Assembly (NCBI GenBank): GCA_049606855.1
Contig: JBMYVY010000005.1
Location: 67,016 to 131,015, forward strand
Length of the DNA: 64,000 bases
Direction of reading: 5' to 3'
DNA from: JBELHR01 sp049606855
Lineage (GTDB): Bacteria > Bacteroidota > Bacteroidia > Flavobacteriales > Flavobacteriaceae
Of the stretch, positions 52,926 to 61,820 are shown in pieces; within the stretch, counting starts at the first letter, position 1, and each line of letters starts with the position of its first letter. The notes beneath the pieces are model-generated. The model made no database searches and was not told where the DNA came from. It saw only the letters and a program-made list of their open reading frames with translations. Made by a program: the position numbers and the translations under genes.

Positions 52926-53738
52926 ATGAAAAAATTAGTTTTAGCAATGCTCTTAGTAGCACCAATGATTTTGACCTCATGTCAAAAAGATGATGAAACT
53001 CCAATGTCAAGCGGAGATGTACCAACAAGTATCTCTGATTTCATGACACAGTACTACCCAGACGCCACTTACAACGTAACAGAAGATACAGAAGATGACG
53101 GAAGTATCAGTTACGATGTTGATTTAGACAACGGAATTGAATTAGAATTTGATGCAAACGGATCATTAACTTCAATGGAAGGTGATTCAGAAGATTTAAA
53201 CATGGACATCTTAAACGAGAACATGACAACTTATGTAGCTTCAAATTATCCAAATCAATCAGTAATTTCTTGGGAAATTGAAGACGATTATCAATTAGTA
53301 AAGTTAGATAACGGAGTAGTATTAGTATTTAACACTGATGGAGATTTCGTAGAAGATCGTTTAGACGATGCTGATGATACTGTTGTAGATCCAGCAGACC
53401 TTCCTCAAGGAGTTCAAGATTATATCGCAACTAACTTTGGTGAAGAAAGAATTATTTCAGCTTCAACTGATGACAACGAGTATGAAGTAAACTTATCTAA
53501 CGGATACGAATTAGATTTCGATATGGAAGGTAACATTTCTGGAATCGATGCTGATGATGCGACAATTTCAAATGATTTACTACCAGCTGCAATCGTTGAC
53601 TACGTAACTACAAACTATCCAGAGCAAGGAATTACTTCTTGGGATTTAGACTTAGAAACTCAGTCTGTTGAATTGACTAATGATGAAGAATTAGTGTTTA
53701 ACCTTGATGGAGAGTTTCTAAATGTGGACGAAGACTAA
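52926..53738 (+). CDS. PepSY-like (DUF2874) repeat lipoprotein, four tandem repeats
   Basis: 270 aa with signal and lipobox ILTSC. The mature part is four similar repeats of about 55 residues, starting near VPTSISDFMTQYYPDATY, ILNENMTTYVASNYPNQS, LPQGVQDYIATNFGEERI and LPAAIVDYVTTNYPEQGI, each ending with a D/E-rich strand pair (for example NGIELEFDANGS). This is the PepSY-like fold of beta-lactamase-inhibitor type (DUF2874). The protein is strongly acidic. A fifth repeat continues out of frame in the next entry. Confidence 0.8.
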   Translation: MKKLVLAMLLVAPMILTSCQKDDETPMSSGDVPTSISDFMTQYYPDATYNVTEDTEDDGSISYDVDLDNGIELEFDANGSLTSMEGDSEDLNMDILNENMTTYVASNYPNQSVISWEIEDDYQLVKLDNGVVLVFNTDGDFVEDRLDDADDTVVDPADLPQGVQDYIATNFGEERIISASTDDNEYEVNLSNGYELDFDMEGNISGIDADDATISNDLLPAAIVDYVTTNYPEQGITSWDLDLETQSVELTNDEELVFNLDGEFLNVDED

Positions 53739-53916
53739 ATTCAGATTTCAACGACGAAAGAGAACAGAAAATCAAATGCCTGAGGAATTGTTCAACTTTC
53801 TACTGATAAATTTTCCAAATGAAGATTATATCGTAGCCAGAAAGCCAGAGGCAATAGTCGTCTACACAGAGACTGACATTCCTTTACAGTTCAATTTATC
53901 AGGACAGAGAATATAA
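53722..53916 (+). pseudogene. Out-of-frame fifth PepSY-like repeat (probable broken 3' end)
   Basis: This frame, +1 to the gene above and overlapping it by 17 bases, encodes MPEELFNFLLINFPNEDYIV and ends LQFNLSGQRI, clearly like the other repeats. It has no signal peptide. Most likely the gene once had five repeats and a frameshift plus stop cut the last off. A separately translated small protein from ATG 53722 or 53776 cannot be excluded. Confidence 0.5.
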
Positions 53917-53944
53917 AAAAAGCAGCCAGAAGGCTGCTTTTTTG
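53914..53944. terminator. Bidirectional terminator after the PepSY-like gene
   Basis: AAAAAGCAGCC faces GGCTGCTTTTT around AGAA, with A/T runs on both sides. Confidence 0.9.
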
Positions 53945-53947
53945 ATT

Positions 53948-54592
53948 TTATTTAAGACTACTTAGTCCAGAGACCTCAGATCGAATACTAAATTCATCTT
54001 GGTGCTGAACAATCCATTTATCTTCTTTGGAGACCTTAACCAAGTAGTTTTGGCGTCCAATACAAGAAGACATTACAAAAGTCTTTTCATTACCTAGTGG
54101 TCTATTACTTAGGTTATACTCCCCCATATTGAATACATAAGCTTTCTGCTTAGATTTCGGGTTGATTGAAATTAAAAGATATTCTGGTTCTTTTGGGTTA
54201 GGACCAACGTAAGTCACGTAGACCTCACGCTTTTTCTCCTTAATAATATCCCCTAATAACTCTTCAGGAATAAAAGTGATGTCTTGCTCACCTTCCAAAA
54301 GAAATTTTTCATTAAGATCAAATAAAAGGTCTACCTTTTCCCAAACACTGATTTCAGGATCTTGTACGAATGCCTCTTGAGCAATTCCTTTAACGGGAAA
54401 CGCTTTATAGGAAACCTCTTGATTGTTCAAAAAAGGCTCTTTTTTGGACTTAATTGCTTGATAATTAATAAAAGCCTCAGGGCTTTCATCTCCCACGTAA
54501 ACTATTTCTCGGTTTAGGTCCGAAAGTTTAACTGTTTGGGCATTTAGTGATAATAGGGGTAAGAAAAACAATAGTGTGAATAAAATTCTCAT
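53948..54592 (-). CDS. Secreted protein of unknown function
   Basis: The ATG at 54592 (MRILFTLLFFLPLLSLNAQ) is chosen because it opens a clear signal peptide, giving 214 aa; the frame continues a further 12 codons upstream without helping. The mature part is mixed alpha/beta with no motif I can name (TVKLSDLNREIVYVGDESPE, YLVKVSKEDKWIVQ). It lies downstream of the small gene at 54693 but a terminator separates them. Confidence 0.55.
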   Translation of the reverse strand: MRILFTLLFFLPLLSLNAQTVKLSDLNREIVYVGDESPEAFINYQAIKSKKEPFLNNQEVSYKAFPVKGIAQEAFVQDPEISVWEKVDLLFDLNEKFLLEGEQDITFIPEELLGDIIKEKKREVYVTYVGPNPKEPEYLLISINPKSKQKAYVFNMGEYNLSNRPLGNEKTFVMSSCIGRQNYLVKVSKEDKWIVQHQDEFSIRSEVSGLSSLK

Positions 54593-54626
54593 AATATTTG
54601 GTTTTTCTTGAGCAACGAAGATAGAC

Positions 54627-54671
54627 AAAAAAAAATACCTACAAAATGGTAGTTAAACCAATTTGTAGGTA
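54627..54671 (-). terminator. Strong terminator of the 89-residue gene
   Basis: On the minus strand TACCTACAAATTGGT faces ACCATTTTGTAGGTA (one mismatch, 15-bp arms) around TTAACT and runs into nine Ts. Confidence 0.88.
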
Positions 54672-54692
54672 TATGCAAAATATCCGTTGAAA

Positions 54693-54962
54693 TTAAGCAG
54701 CTTGACCTTGCAAAGAAACGAGTTCAAATTTCAAATTAAGTTGAAATTTAGTTCCTTTATTATTGGTTTTTAACTCTTCAAGTTGTGAACTCAGCTCATT
54801 TAAATAGTTGATTTTTTCATGATTTGACTCACTTGTATTATCGTGAATCCAGCTGCTGAGGTCCTCTATTTTGTAAAGATTAAGAGCTTTTGAAATAATT
54901 GTTTGTAAAAGTTCTTGGGTTTGTTCAATACTGAAATCGTCTTTGATTAATTGTGTTGCCAT
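54693..54962 (-). CDS. Small protein of unknown function
   Basis: The ATG at 54962 (MATQLIKDDFSIEQTQELL) gives 89 aa; an upstream in-frame start adds nine residues of poor quality. It is predicted helical with polar sides and no signal peptide. It is divergent from the LysR gene at 55046 and might be a regulated target of it. No family recognised. Confidence 0.5.
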   Translation of the reverse strand: MATQLIKDDFSIEQTQELLQTIISKALNLYKIEDLSSWIHDNTSESNHEKINYLNELSSQLEELKTNNKGTKFQLNLKFELVSLQGQAA

Positions 54963-55045
54963 GTTTTTGTTTTTTTTTTCAAAGGTCATAAAGTTGATTC
55001 ATATATTTTTATTTATATATTTAATATAATCTATAAAAAGATTTA

Positions 55046-55939
55046 ATGAACTATACTCTACATCAACTCAAAATTCTCATTGAAGTTGCCAGACAAAAAA
55101 GCGTCACCAAAGCTTCAGAAGAACTCCATATGACTCAACCTGCGGTCTCTATTCAGCTAAGGAATTTTCAAGACCAGTTCGATATTCCTTTGTTTGAGGT
55201 TATTGGTAAGAGATTATTCATCACAGATTTCGGTAACTCTGTTGTAAGTATCGCTCAAAGAATAATCAATGAAGCTGAGAACATTCGTTATATGAGTACG
55301 GAATTTAAAGGCTTGTATCGAGGAAAACTCAAAATATCCTCTGTATCAACCGGAAAATATGTTATTCCTTATTTTTTAAATGAATTTCTTTCCATGCATC
55401 CCGGAATAGATTTGGAACTGGATGTATCGAATAAAAAGAACGTGATCGATCAGCTGAAAAACAATCAAATAGATTTTGCACTAGTATCCGTTCCTCCTGA
55501 GGGAATTTCAACTGATGAAGTACTATTGATGGACAATGAATTGTATTTAATTTCAAATCAACCAGAGATTAATCCCAATGCTCCTATTATAAAAAGAGAA
55601 CTCGGGTCTGCCACGCGAACGGCCATGGAATCCTACTTTAAAAACACAAAAGCCGGAGTCAAATCCTTACAATTAACCTCTAATGAAGCTGTAAAGCAAG
55701 CGGTAATCGCAGGATTGGGAAATAGTATACTTCCTCTAATAGGAATTAGAAACGAGATAAATACGAAGCAGTTGTATATTATTCCTTCAAAAGGATTGCC
55801 CATTAGAACGTCATGGAGACTAATTTGGCGTAAAGAAAAAAAATTGAGTCCTATCGCAAGAGCTTATTTGGAATTTGTTTCAGAAAACAAAAAGGCGATA
55901 GAAAAAAAGTATTTTGGGGAATTAAAAAACCCACTCTAA
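55046..55939 (+). CDS. LysR family transcriptional regulator
   Basis: 297 aa. The N-terminal winged helix-turn-helix is HQLKILIEVARQKSVTKASE then LHMTQPAVSIQLRNFQ, and a periplasmic-binding-type sensor domain follows from about 90 (LKISSVSTGKYVIPYFL). LysR regulators usually act on the divergent gene, here the 89-residue small protein. The ligand is unknown. It is followed by a bidirectional terminator. Confidence 0.92.
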   Translation: MNYTLHQLKILIEVARQKSVTKASEELHMTQPAVSIQLRNFQDQFDIPLFEVIGKRLFITDFGNSVVSIAQRIINEAENIRYMSTEFKGLYRGKLKISSVSTGKYVIPYFLNEFLSMHPGIDLELDVSNKKNVIDQLKNNQIDFALVSVPPEGISTDEVLLMDNELYLISNQPEINPNAPIIKRELGSATRTAMESYFKNTKAGVKSLQLTSNEAVKQAVIAGLGNSILPLIGIRNEINTKQLYIIPSKGLPIRTSWRLIWRKEKKLSPIARAYLEFVSENKKAIEKKYFGELKNPL

Positions 55940-55949
55940 AAAGAGTGGG
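55926..55949. terminator. Bidirectional terminator between the LysR and porin genes
   Basis: AACCCACTCT faces AGAGTGGGTT around AAAA. The LysR stop is in the loop. T-runs follow on both strands. Confidence 0.88.
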
Positions 55950-55960
55950 TTGAGTTTTTT

Positions 55961-56605
55961 TTAGAATCTATAAGTAACACCTAATTTATATACGGCATTT
56001 TTCATATCGATATCGGAAGGGTTAATACTCACATCCAATCCGTCAGTTGAAACACTAGTGTCATAAACATTAGTCATTCCTAAGTCAAATCCACCTTCAA
56101 CCTCAAGCTTACTGATTTTAACACCAACACCGAAAACTAATCCAGCATCAAAAGAGTTAAGACTGTCTGCGAAATCTACTGGGTCAGCAGGCAAATCTCC
56201 ACCGTTAGCCACTTCAATAACTTCAGTAGCTGTACTAATTTGGCCAGCAACATAAGCTCCAGCCTTCAAATAAATTAATGGTATAAGATTAAATCTCAAA
56301 GCAACCGGAACTTGAAGATAGTCCATATCTACATTAGACGTTATTGCTTCATAAGTAGGGTCATCTAGGGTAAGTTGGGATCCAACTGTTGTCCAATATG
56401 CACCTACCTCCACACCAATAGGTCCTAGCCCAAGGTTGTAGTTCAGTCCTATATGGTATCCCGTTTGTGAGTTTGATGCAGCTGCAACGAATTCATCATT
56501 TAATTTTAAGTCTGAAAAATTGACTCCCGCACGAATACCTAATTGTGCAAAAGCAGTAGTCACAGCAAAAACAAAAATGATTAAAAAGCTTAATTGTTTT
56601 TTCAT
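55961..56605 (-). CDS. Outer membrane beta-barrel protein
   Basis: 214 aa. A signal peptide (KQLSFLIIFVFAVTTAFAQ) is followed by alternating strands (LGIRAGVNFSDLKL, TGYHIGLNYNLGLGP, LQVPVALRFN) ending with aromatic KLGVTYRF, the mark of an eight-stranded barrel such as the porin family PorT/OmpA-like. Function is not specified. Confidence 0.82.
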   Translation of the reverse strand: MKKQLSFLIIFVFAVTTAFAQLGIRAGVNFSDLKLNDEFVAAASNSQTGYHIGLNYNLGLGPIGVEVGAYWTTVGSQLTLDDPTYEAITSNVDMDYLQVPVALRFNLIPLIYLKAGAYVAGQISTATEVIEVANGGDLPADPVDFADSLNSFDAGLVFGVGVKISKLEVEGGFDLGMTNVYDTSVSTDGLDVSINPSDIDMKNAVYKLGVTYRF

Positions 56606-56675
56606 GGTGTAATAAGGATTTGGTTATTATTCAATATCAAAAATAAGGATAATTGTAAAGCGAAGTATCCCCTTT

Positions 56676-57377
56676 TCAGGTCAATTTACGCCACCCCTCT
56701 TTTTTATAGGCACGTCCCCATGAAATCTTCCTGCCACATTTCAGTGTTAATTGCTCCGCATCAAATGCCACCACATAATTTTTATTAATTAGAAACGACC
56801 TGTGTATACGGATAAAATTTTCTGGTAATTCCGCACCTAGGGCTCCAAGTTTTTGTCTAGTTTCTAATGACTCCCCATCTTTTAAATACACCCAGACACG
56901 AGAATTCAAACTTTCTAAATATTCTAAATTATCAGATTCGATACTGATTCTTTTTCGGTTTGAAATAATTTCAATGTTCTTGTTTTCTGCTGGAGCAGGT
57001 CTGCGAAGAAAAAACACGGAAATCGCTACCAAGAGATAGAGAATTCCTGAGAGTAAGATAAGATCCTTGACCGATGGCGCCAATCCACTGAATTCAAAAT
57101 TGGCCATATACATCAGAGCACCAAGAATTACCCACATTTGCACGTACAAAGACCCTATAAATAAATAAGTCAAATACAGCCCAAACTTAAAGTAGGCCCC
57201 TTGATTGTAGAATTTAGGAATCAATAGATTGTTTATGGTGTAGGCCAAAACCAATACTATCGGAAACAAGCAAGTCACCACAAAAAGGCCTCCAAATGGA
57301 TTTTTCCAAGAACGTCCAAACAAAACACTCAAGATAACTAAAACGGCAATCCAGTAAGCAATAACTTTTCTATTCAT
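56676..57377 (-). CDS. Membrane-anchored LytTR transcriptional regulator
   Basis: The ATG at 57377 (MNRKVIAYWIAVLVI) is preferred, giving 233 aa; an upstream start at 57440 would add 21 residues. Four membrane helices (about 5-130) are followed by a C-terminal LytTR DNA-binding domain (about 140-233) with LEYLESLNSRVWVYLKDG and IRIHRSFLINKNYV. There is no receiver domain, so it may respond to a membrane signal. LytTR sites are often pairs of repeats spaced about 21 bp, as at 46433. Confidence 0.85.
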   Translation of the reverse strand: MNRKVIAYWIAVLVILSVLFGRSWKNPFGGLFVVTCLFPIVLVLAYTINNLLIPKFYNQGAYFKFGLYLTYLFIGSLYVQMWVILGALMYMANFEFSGLAPSVKDLILLSGILYLLVAISVFFLRRPAPAENKNIEIISNRKRISIESDNLEYLESLNSRVWVYLKDGESLETRQKLGALGAELPENFIRIHRSFLINKNYVVAFDAEQLTLKCGRKISWGRAYKKEGWRKLT

Positions 57378-57509
57378 AAGGCTAATAAAGGAAGAAAATC
57401 CGCTCAAGACAAGAAAATGAACTAAACAACAGCTCAACATCTTTAAACGACATGTAAAAAACCTTAGGCTTGACCTAGTTTAGTAACAGTTAATTTTTAA
57501 ATTTAAATT

Positions 57510-57833
57510 ATGATGAATTTATTTTATGAAGGAGGGCCATTATTTATGAGCCTACTCACAATTAGTTTTGCAAGCGGAATTTATTTTGCAATTAAAAGGA
57601 AGGATGATTTAGTAGCATCAATTTCACTATTCTCCATGGTCCTTGGAGTTTTTGCTCAATTGATCGGCCTTTACTCTGCATTTTTAGCCCTTGGGGACAT
57701 GTCAAACATAAGCCCCCAAATGTTATATGGAGGCTTAAGAATTTCAATGATTTCCACCTTATATGGAATTCTAATTTTTATCCTTTTAAGGGGATATTTG
57801 ATTGTGACTAAAGCGCTAAAGAAAACTCCTTAG
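57510..57833 (+). CDS. Small membrane protein resembling the MotA/TolQ/ExbB channel core
   Basis: 107 aa with three membrane helices. GLYSAFLALGDMSNISPQML followed by YGGLRISMISTLYGILIF resembles the TolQ/ExbB helix pair (GxxG-T...I-S-x-x-L-x-G-G-I...A-L...T-x-x-G). It is far shorter than a full ExbB, so function is uncertain. Its end overlaps the convergent gene by 26 bases. Confidence 0.5.
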   Translation: MMNLFYEGGPLFMSLLTISFASGIYFAIKRKDDLVASISLFSMVLGVFAQLIGLYSAFLALGDMSNISPQMLYGGLRISMISTLYGILIFILLRGYLIVTKALKKTP

Positions 57834-58530
57834 TCTCAAAATCCCAATACATAATCAAGGAGTCATTAAATGTTATTTTCATAACACCCATGATGACTTC
57901 TTGTTTTACTTTATTAAAAAACAAGGGTTCTTGGCTGGATAATTTTAAGGAAACTTCGTCTTTTGCCCATTGACTATCTGTATTTAAGCGCCATGAGGCT
58001 TCATCAATTCTTGTGCGATTGTATTCCTTGGTGAATTCAAGCGGACTGTCATCGGATTTGGTAATTTTACCTTGCTCAAAAACAATTCTATAGGTTGGAT
58101 ATTGAGAATCTTCAATATAACCTTGATTGGTCATTGTGCGAGTCCCTTCTAGGAGTGTGTCGTTCATCAAAAAGTTATCAAAAGTCATGGTTTGAATACT
58201 TTCTGGCATATAAAAGTAATCCGATGAAACGATTTGAATTATTCCTTTAAAAGTGACATTTTCATAAGGGCTATACCCTTCTCCGAAATCAATTGTTGTA
58301 GTCATTGGAAAGCTTGTTCCACTAACACTAATTTCATATCCTAGATCACCTTTAAATTGACTGTTTTCAAGTGCCGTTTCACTAAAAGTATCAAGGATGT
58401 TTAGCAAATTATCCATGGATAAAACCTCCATTGAAACTTCGCTAGATTGGGTTTCATCTCCTGGAAGATCTGTTTCTTCACAACTGATAATAATCAAAAT
58501 TAAAAAAGCGTAACGCAGTAAATTTTTCAT
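57808..58530 (-). CDS. Lipoprotein of unknown function
   Basis: 240 aa. The signal and lipobox IIIISC are clear. The remainder is beta-rich with no motif I recognise (YEISVSGTSFPMTTTIDFGE, YWDFETKEFSLAL). It overlaps the convergent membrane-protein gene at its 3' end. Confidence 0.5.
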   Translation of the reverse strand: MKNLLRYAFLILIIISCEETDLPGDETQSSEVSMEVLSMDNLLNILDTFSETALENSQFKGDLGYEISVSGTSFPMTTTIDFGEGYSPYENVTFKGIIQIVSSDYFYMPESIQTMTFDNFLMNDTLLEGTRTMTNQGYIEDSQYPTYRIVFEQGKITKSDDSPLEFTKEYNRTRIDEASWRLNTDSQWAKDEVSLKLSSQEPLFFNKVKQEVIMGVMKITFNDSLIMYWDFETKEFSLAL

Positions 58531-58682
58531 AATCTTTAGGGGTTTTGGTTTTAAATAAAATTACAAAGAATCGGTTAATAAAATCTCGCTTAAAACAGTG
58601 AAATATTTATCCCCCAATCGAGTTTGTTTTTTTTGTATATTTATACCTTCCTCCCTCTTTAATATTAATTAAACTATTTAGA

Positions 58683-60659
58683 ATGAAAAATTTTAAAATT
58701 TTATTGTTGCTTGTTTTGTCATTTGGAGTTCTCAATTCCTACGCTCAGGAAAAACCCAAAAAAGCATCAGCCACCACAAAAAAAATGAATCAAGTGCTCT
58801 ATGATTCCTATCCGTTTAAGGACAATACCAGTTTTGAAGAAGCGCAAAAAGGATTTATTGCGCCCTTACCTAATGAGGGAATCGTCAAAGACGCCAATGG
58901 AAAGGTAGTTTGGGATGTAAAAAGATTCAAAGCTTTCATAAAAGAGGGTAAAAAATCTCCATCAACGGTAAATCCGAGTTTATGGAGACAAAGTGAATTA
59001 TTGATGTATACTGGACTTTTTGAAGTGGTTCCCGGAGTCTATCAAGTTCGTGGAGCTGATTTATCAAATATGACGATTGTCGAAGCTGAAGGAGGGATAC
59101 ACATTTATGATCCATTAATTTCAGCAGAAACTGCAAAGTATGCTTTAGATTTATACTATGAGCATCGTCCGAAAACGCCTGTTACAGCAGTGTTTTTTAC
59201 CCATTCACATGTGGATCACTTTGGAGGGGTTGCCGGGGTTGCTTCCCAAGAGGATGTTGCAAGCGGAAAGATTAAAGTTTATGCACCAGAAGGGTTTTTG
59301 GACCATGCTATTGAAGAGAATGTATATGCTGGTATTGCTATGAGTAGACGCGCTAGTTACATGTACGGAAATGTGTTAGAGCCGAATGCTCAAGGACAAG
59401 TAGGAGCTGGATTAGGAATTACCACCTCAACAGGTACAGTTGGTGTTTTTGCCCCAACAAATATTATTTCTGAGACCGGTTATAAAGAAGTTATTGATGG
59501 ACTTGAATACGAGTTTGTAATGGCCCCAGGTTCTGAGGCACCTTCTGAAATGATGTGGTATTTACCAAAATATAAATTAATCAATACGGCTGAAGACGCC
59601 GTACACACCATGCACAATCTATATACGCTTCGCGGTGCAAAAACACGTGATGCTTCAGTATGGCCAAAATATTTAAATCAAGTATTGCAATCCTTTGGCT
59701 CAGAAGCTGAGGTTGCTGCAGGAATGCACCATTGGCCAGTTTGGGGTAATGAGCGTGTAAATGGTCATATCAAATCTCAAAGAGATACTTATAAATACAT
59801 GCATGATCAAACCTTGCATCATGCAAATATGGGAGCTACTATGAATGAACTTCCTGCATTGATTGATATGCCAGAGAGTTTAGTAAATCAATGGGGGACT
59901 CATGGTTATTATGGGTCAAAAAGTCATAATGTCCGAGCAGTTTATAATTACTATTTAGGATATTTTGACGGAAATCCCGCACATTTAAATCCACTACCAC
60001 CGGCAGAAGTAGCTGTTAAATATGTAGCAGCAATGGGAGGTGCTGATAAAGTAATGGAAGCAGGTAAAGCTGCATATGAAGCAGGTGAATACCGCTGGGG
60101 TGCTGAGCTAGTAAATCATTTAGTTTTTGCTGATCCTGATAATCAAGAGGCAAAAAATTTACAAGCTGATTTACTGGAGCAAATGGGTTATCAAGCTGAA
60201 AGTGGACCTTGGAGAAACTTTTATTTAGCAGGAGCTTATGAATTGAGAAATGGAATACAAAAAAGTGCTGCTCCTCAAACCAGCAGTCCTCAGATCATCT
60301 CAAACATGTCTATGGAACTCATTTTTGGTTATATGGGAATTCAACTGGATGCAAAAAAGGCAGACGGCAAAAAAATCACCCTGAATTGGATACTTACTGA
60401 TGTGAATGAAAAATATACTCAGTTTTTGGAGAATTCAGTACTGAACTTTTGGCCAGATTCTGAAGACCCAGAAGCTGATGCAACCGTTATTTTGACTCGT
60501 GAAACCCTTAATGGATTTTTGTTGGGTGAAGTTAAATTGGAGGATGCAATCAAATCTGGGAAGGTTCAGATCAAGGGAGACCAAGAACAATTTATGACGG
60601 TTCTAGGTTGTTTGGATAACTTAAATTCGTATATCTTCTTTGATATCGTAACTCCTTAA
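58683..60659 (+). CDS. Alkyl sulfatase (SdsA/BDS1-like MBL hydrolase), secreted
   Basis: 658 aa. A signal peptide ends SYAQ. Metallo-beta-lactamase zinc motif is THSHVDHFGG. The family's alkyl sulfatase features follow: the dimerisation region (AELVNHLVFADPDNQEAKNL) and C-terminal SCP2-like domain (FGYMGIQLDAKKADGKKITL). Hydrolyses long-chain alkyl sulfates such as SDS, giving sulfate and an alcohol. The porin gene follows after a terminator. Confidence 0.92.
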   Translation: MKNFKILLLLVLSFGVLNSYAQEKPKKASATTKKMNQVLYDSYPFKDNTSFEEAQKGFIAPLPNEGIVKDANGKVVWDVKRFKAFIKEGKKSPSTVNPSLWRQSELLMYTGLFEVVPGVYQVRGADLSNMTIVEAEGGIHIYDPLISAETAKYALDLYYEHRPKTPVTAVFFTHSHVDHFGGVAGVASQEDVASGKIKVYAPEGFLDHAIEENVYAGIAMSRRASYMYGNVLEPNAQGQVGAGLGITTSTGTVGVFAPTNIISETGYKEVIDGLEYEFVMAPGSEAPSEMMWYLPKYKLINTAEDAVHTMHNLYTLRGAKTRDASVWPKYLNQVLQSFGSEAEVAAGMHHWPVWGNERVNGHIKSQRDTYKYMHDQTLHHANMGATMNELPALIDMPESLVNQWGTHGYYGSKSHNVRAVYNYYLGYFDGNPAHLNPLPPAEVAVKYVAAMGGADKVMEAGKAAYEAGEYRWGAELVNHLVFADPDNQEAKNLQADLLEQMGYQAESGPWRNFYLAGAYELRNGIQKSAAPQTSSPQIISNMSMELIFGYMGIQLDAKKADGKKITLNWILTDVNEKYTQFLENSVLNFWPDSEDPEADATVILTRETLNGFLLGEVKLEDAIKSGKVQIKGDQEQFMTVLGCLDNLNSYIFFDIVTP

Positions 60660-60678
60660 TCGATATAAACAAAATAGA

Positions 60679-60711
60679 AGCCCCCTGACTTTGTTGTTAG
60701 GGGGTTTTTTG
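60679..60711 (+). terminator. Terminator after the alkyl sulfatase gene
   Basis: CCCCCTGAC faces GTTAGGGGG around TTTGTT, then TTTTTT. Confidence 0.85.
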
Positions 60712-60722
60712 TAACAACGAAT

Positions 60723-61820
60723 ATGAAAATATTTAAGCTCTACTTTTCTCTAGTGTTCCTTTTAGCATCTATTAATTTAAAAGCCCAGATGCAAGAAGAA
60801 ATAAAAAAGAGTTTCTACTTGTCTTTGGACACTCGCTTTGATTATACCTATCAAACTTTTGAAAGTAATGTCGCTGCAAAAAAATCCTTGGAACGTTTCG
60901 AATTCTCTGATTTCATCTTGGAAACAGGGATGCATTTTTCAGAGCAAATTTCCATGGTGTTTCGTTATGTTCCATATGACGGAAAAAGGGATGTAGATGG
61001 TCTAAGTGACAATTTTCAATACGCTTATATCAATTTAGAAAGTAAGAATAAACACTGGAATCTTTCCTTAGGGAAGTTCTTTATGCAAGTTGGTACAGCA
61101 GAGCAATTTTATGACCCCAACGATGTTTTCAATTACTCAATTGTGTCCAATAATTTAGGGGTGTTTAAAACAGGAGTATCCTTGACTTACAGAACAGAAT
61201 CCAAGCAGCTTTTTAGTTTTCAGGTAGTTAATTCTTCTGTAGAGGAGGACAGTTTCCGTCAAAAATTTGAATACAACATAAATTATTACGGGTATCTTTT
61301 GGAGGGTAAAATTGCTCCCTTGGTGAGTTTTACAAGCATTCCTGAAATTGGGGCTTATTCAGTCAATGCGGGAATCATGTGGAATTTTCATCCATTGCAT
61401 GTGGATACTGATTACGCGATGGCATACAAAATGCCTAATTTCTATGATGGTATTTATTACCAATCCCTTCCAATCCGAGTATCCTGGAACGGGCGTCATT
61501 TCAGACCCTTTGTAAAATATATTGCAAACAGTATGAAATCAGATTCTGACAGCACCCAGATCATAGTTGATGGCAACCCTATTGAACTATCCACCTATAA
61601 CTACAGGGTTTGGGAAGGAGGTTTGCAATATTATCCTATTCCGAACAAAAACCTTCGATTTCATATAGCTGCTAGTTATTCTGATGATTATAGCATCGAT
61701 GTTCTTGTCCCGGAGCTAGACCCCATAAACACTAGGGGGCATTATACCGCGGATTTTCAAATTTATGTTGGAGTGAGAATTGGAGTGAATTTCTTAAAAG
61801 GAATTAAGTCGATTCAATAA
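60723..61820 (+). CDS. Outer membrane porin-like protein (phosphate-selective porin-like)
   Basis: 365 aa. The signal peptide ends LKAQ. The sequence consists of repeating amphipathic strands (RFEFSDFILETGMHF, YAYINLESKNKHWNLSLGKF) and ends in strand VGVRIGVNFLKG. This fits OprO/P-type porins. It may take up ions or organosulfate products. The 3' end overlaps the RluA gene by 17 bases. A terminator separates it from the alkyl sulfatase gene. Confidence 0.7.
   Translation: MKIFKLYFSLVFLLASINLKAQMQEEIKKSFYLSLDTRFDYTYQTFESNVAAKKSLERFEFSDFILETGMHFSEQISMVFRYVPYDGKRDVDGLSDNFQYAYINLESKNKHWNLSLGKFFMQVGTAEQFYDPNDVFNYSIVSNNLGVFKTGVSLTYRTESKQLFSFQVVNSSVEEDSFRQKFEYNINYYGYLLEGKIAPLVSFTSIPEIGAYSVNAGIMWNFHPLHVDTDYAMAYKMPNFYDGIYYQSLPIRVSWNGRHFRPFVKYIANSMKSDSDSTQIIVDGNPIELSTYNYRVWEGGLQYYPIPNKNLRFHIAASYSDDYSIDVLVPELDPINTRGHYTADFQIYVGVRIGVNFLKGIKSIQ

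Noticed and set aside
54636..54671. Long inverted repeat as an insertion-sequence end
   Set aside because: No transposase and no partner copy nearby; the T-run on one strand makes it a terminator.
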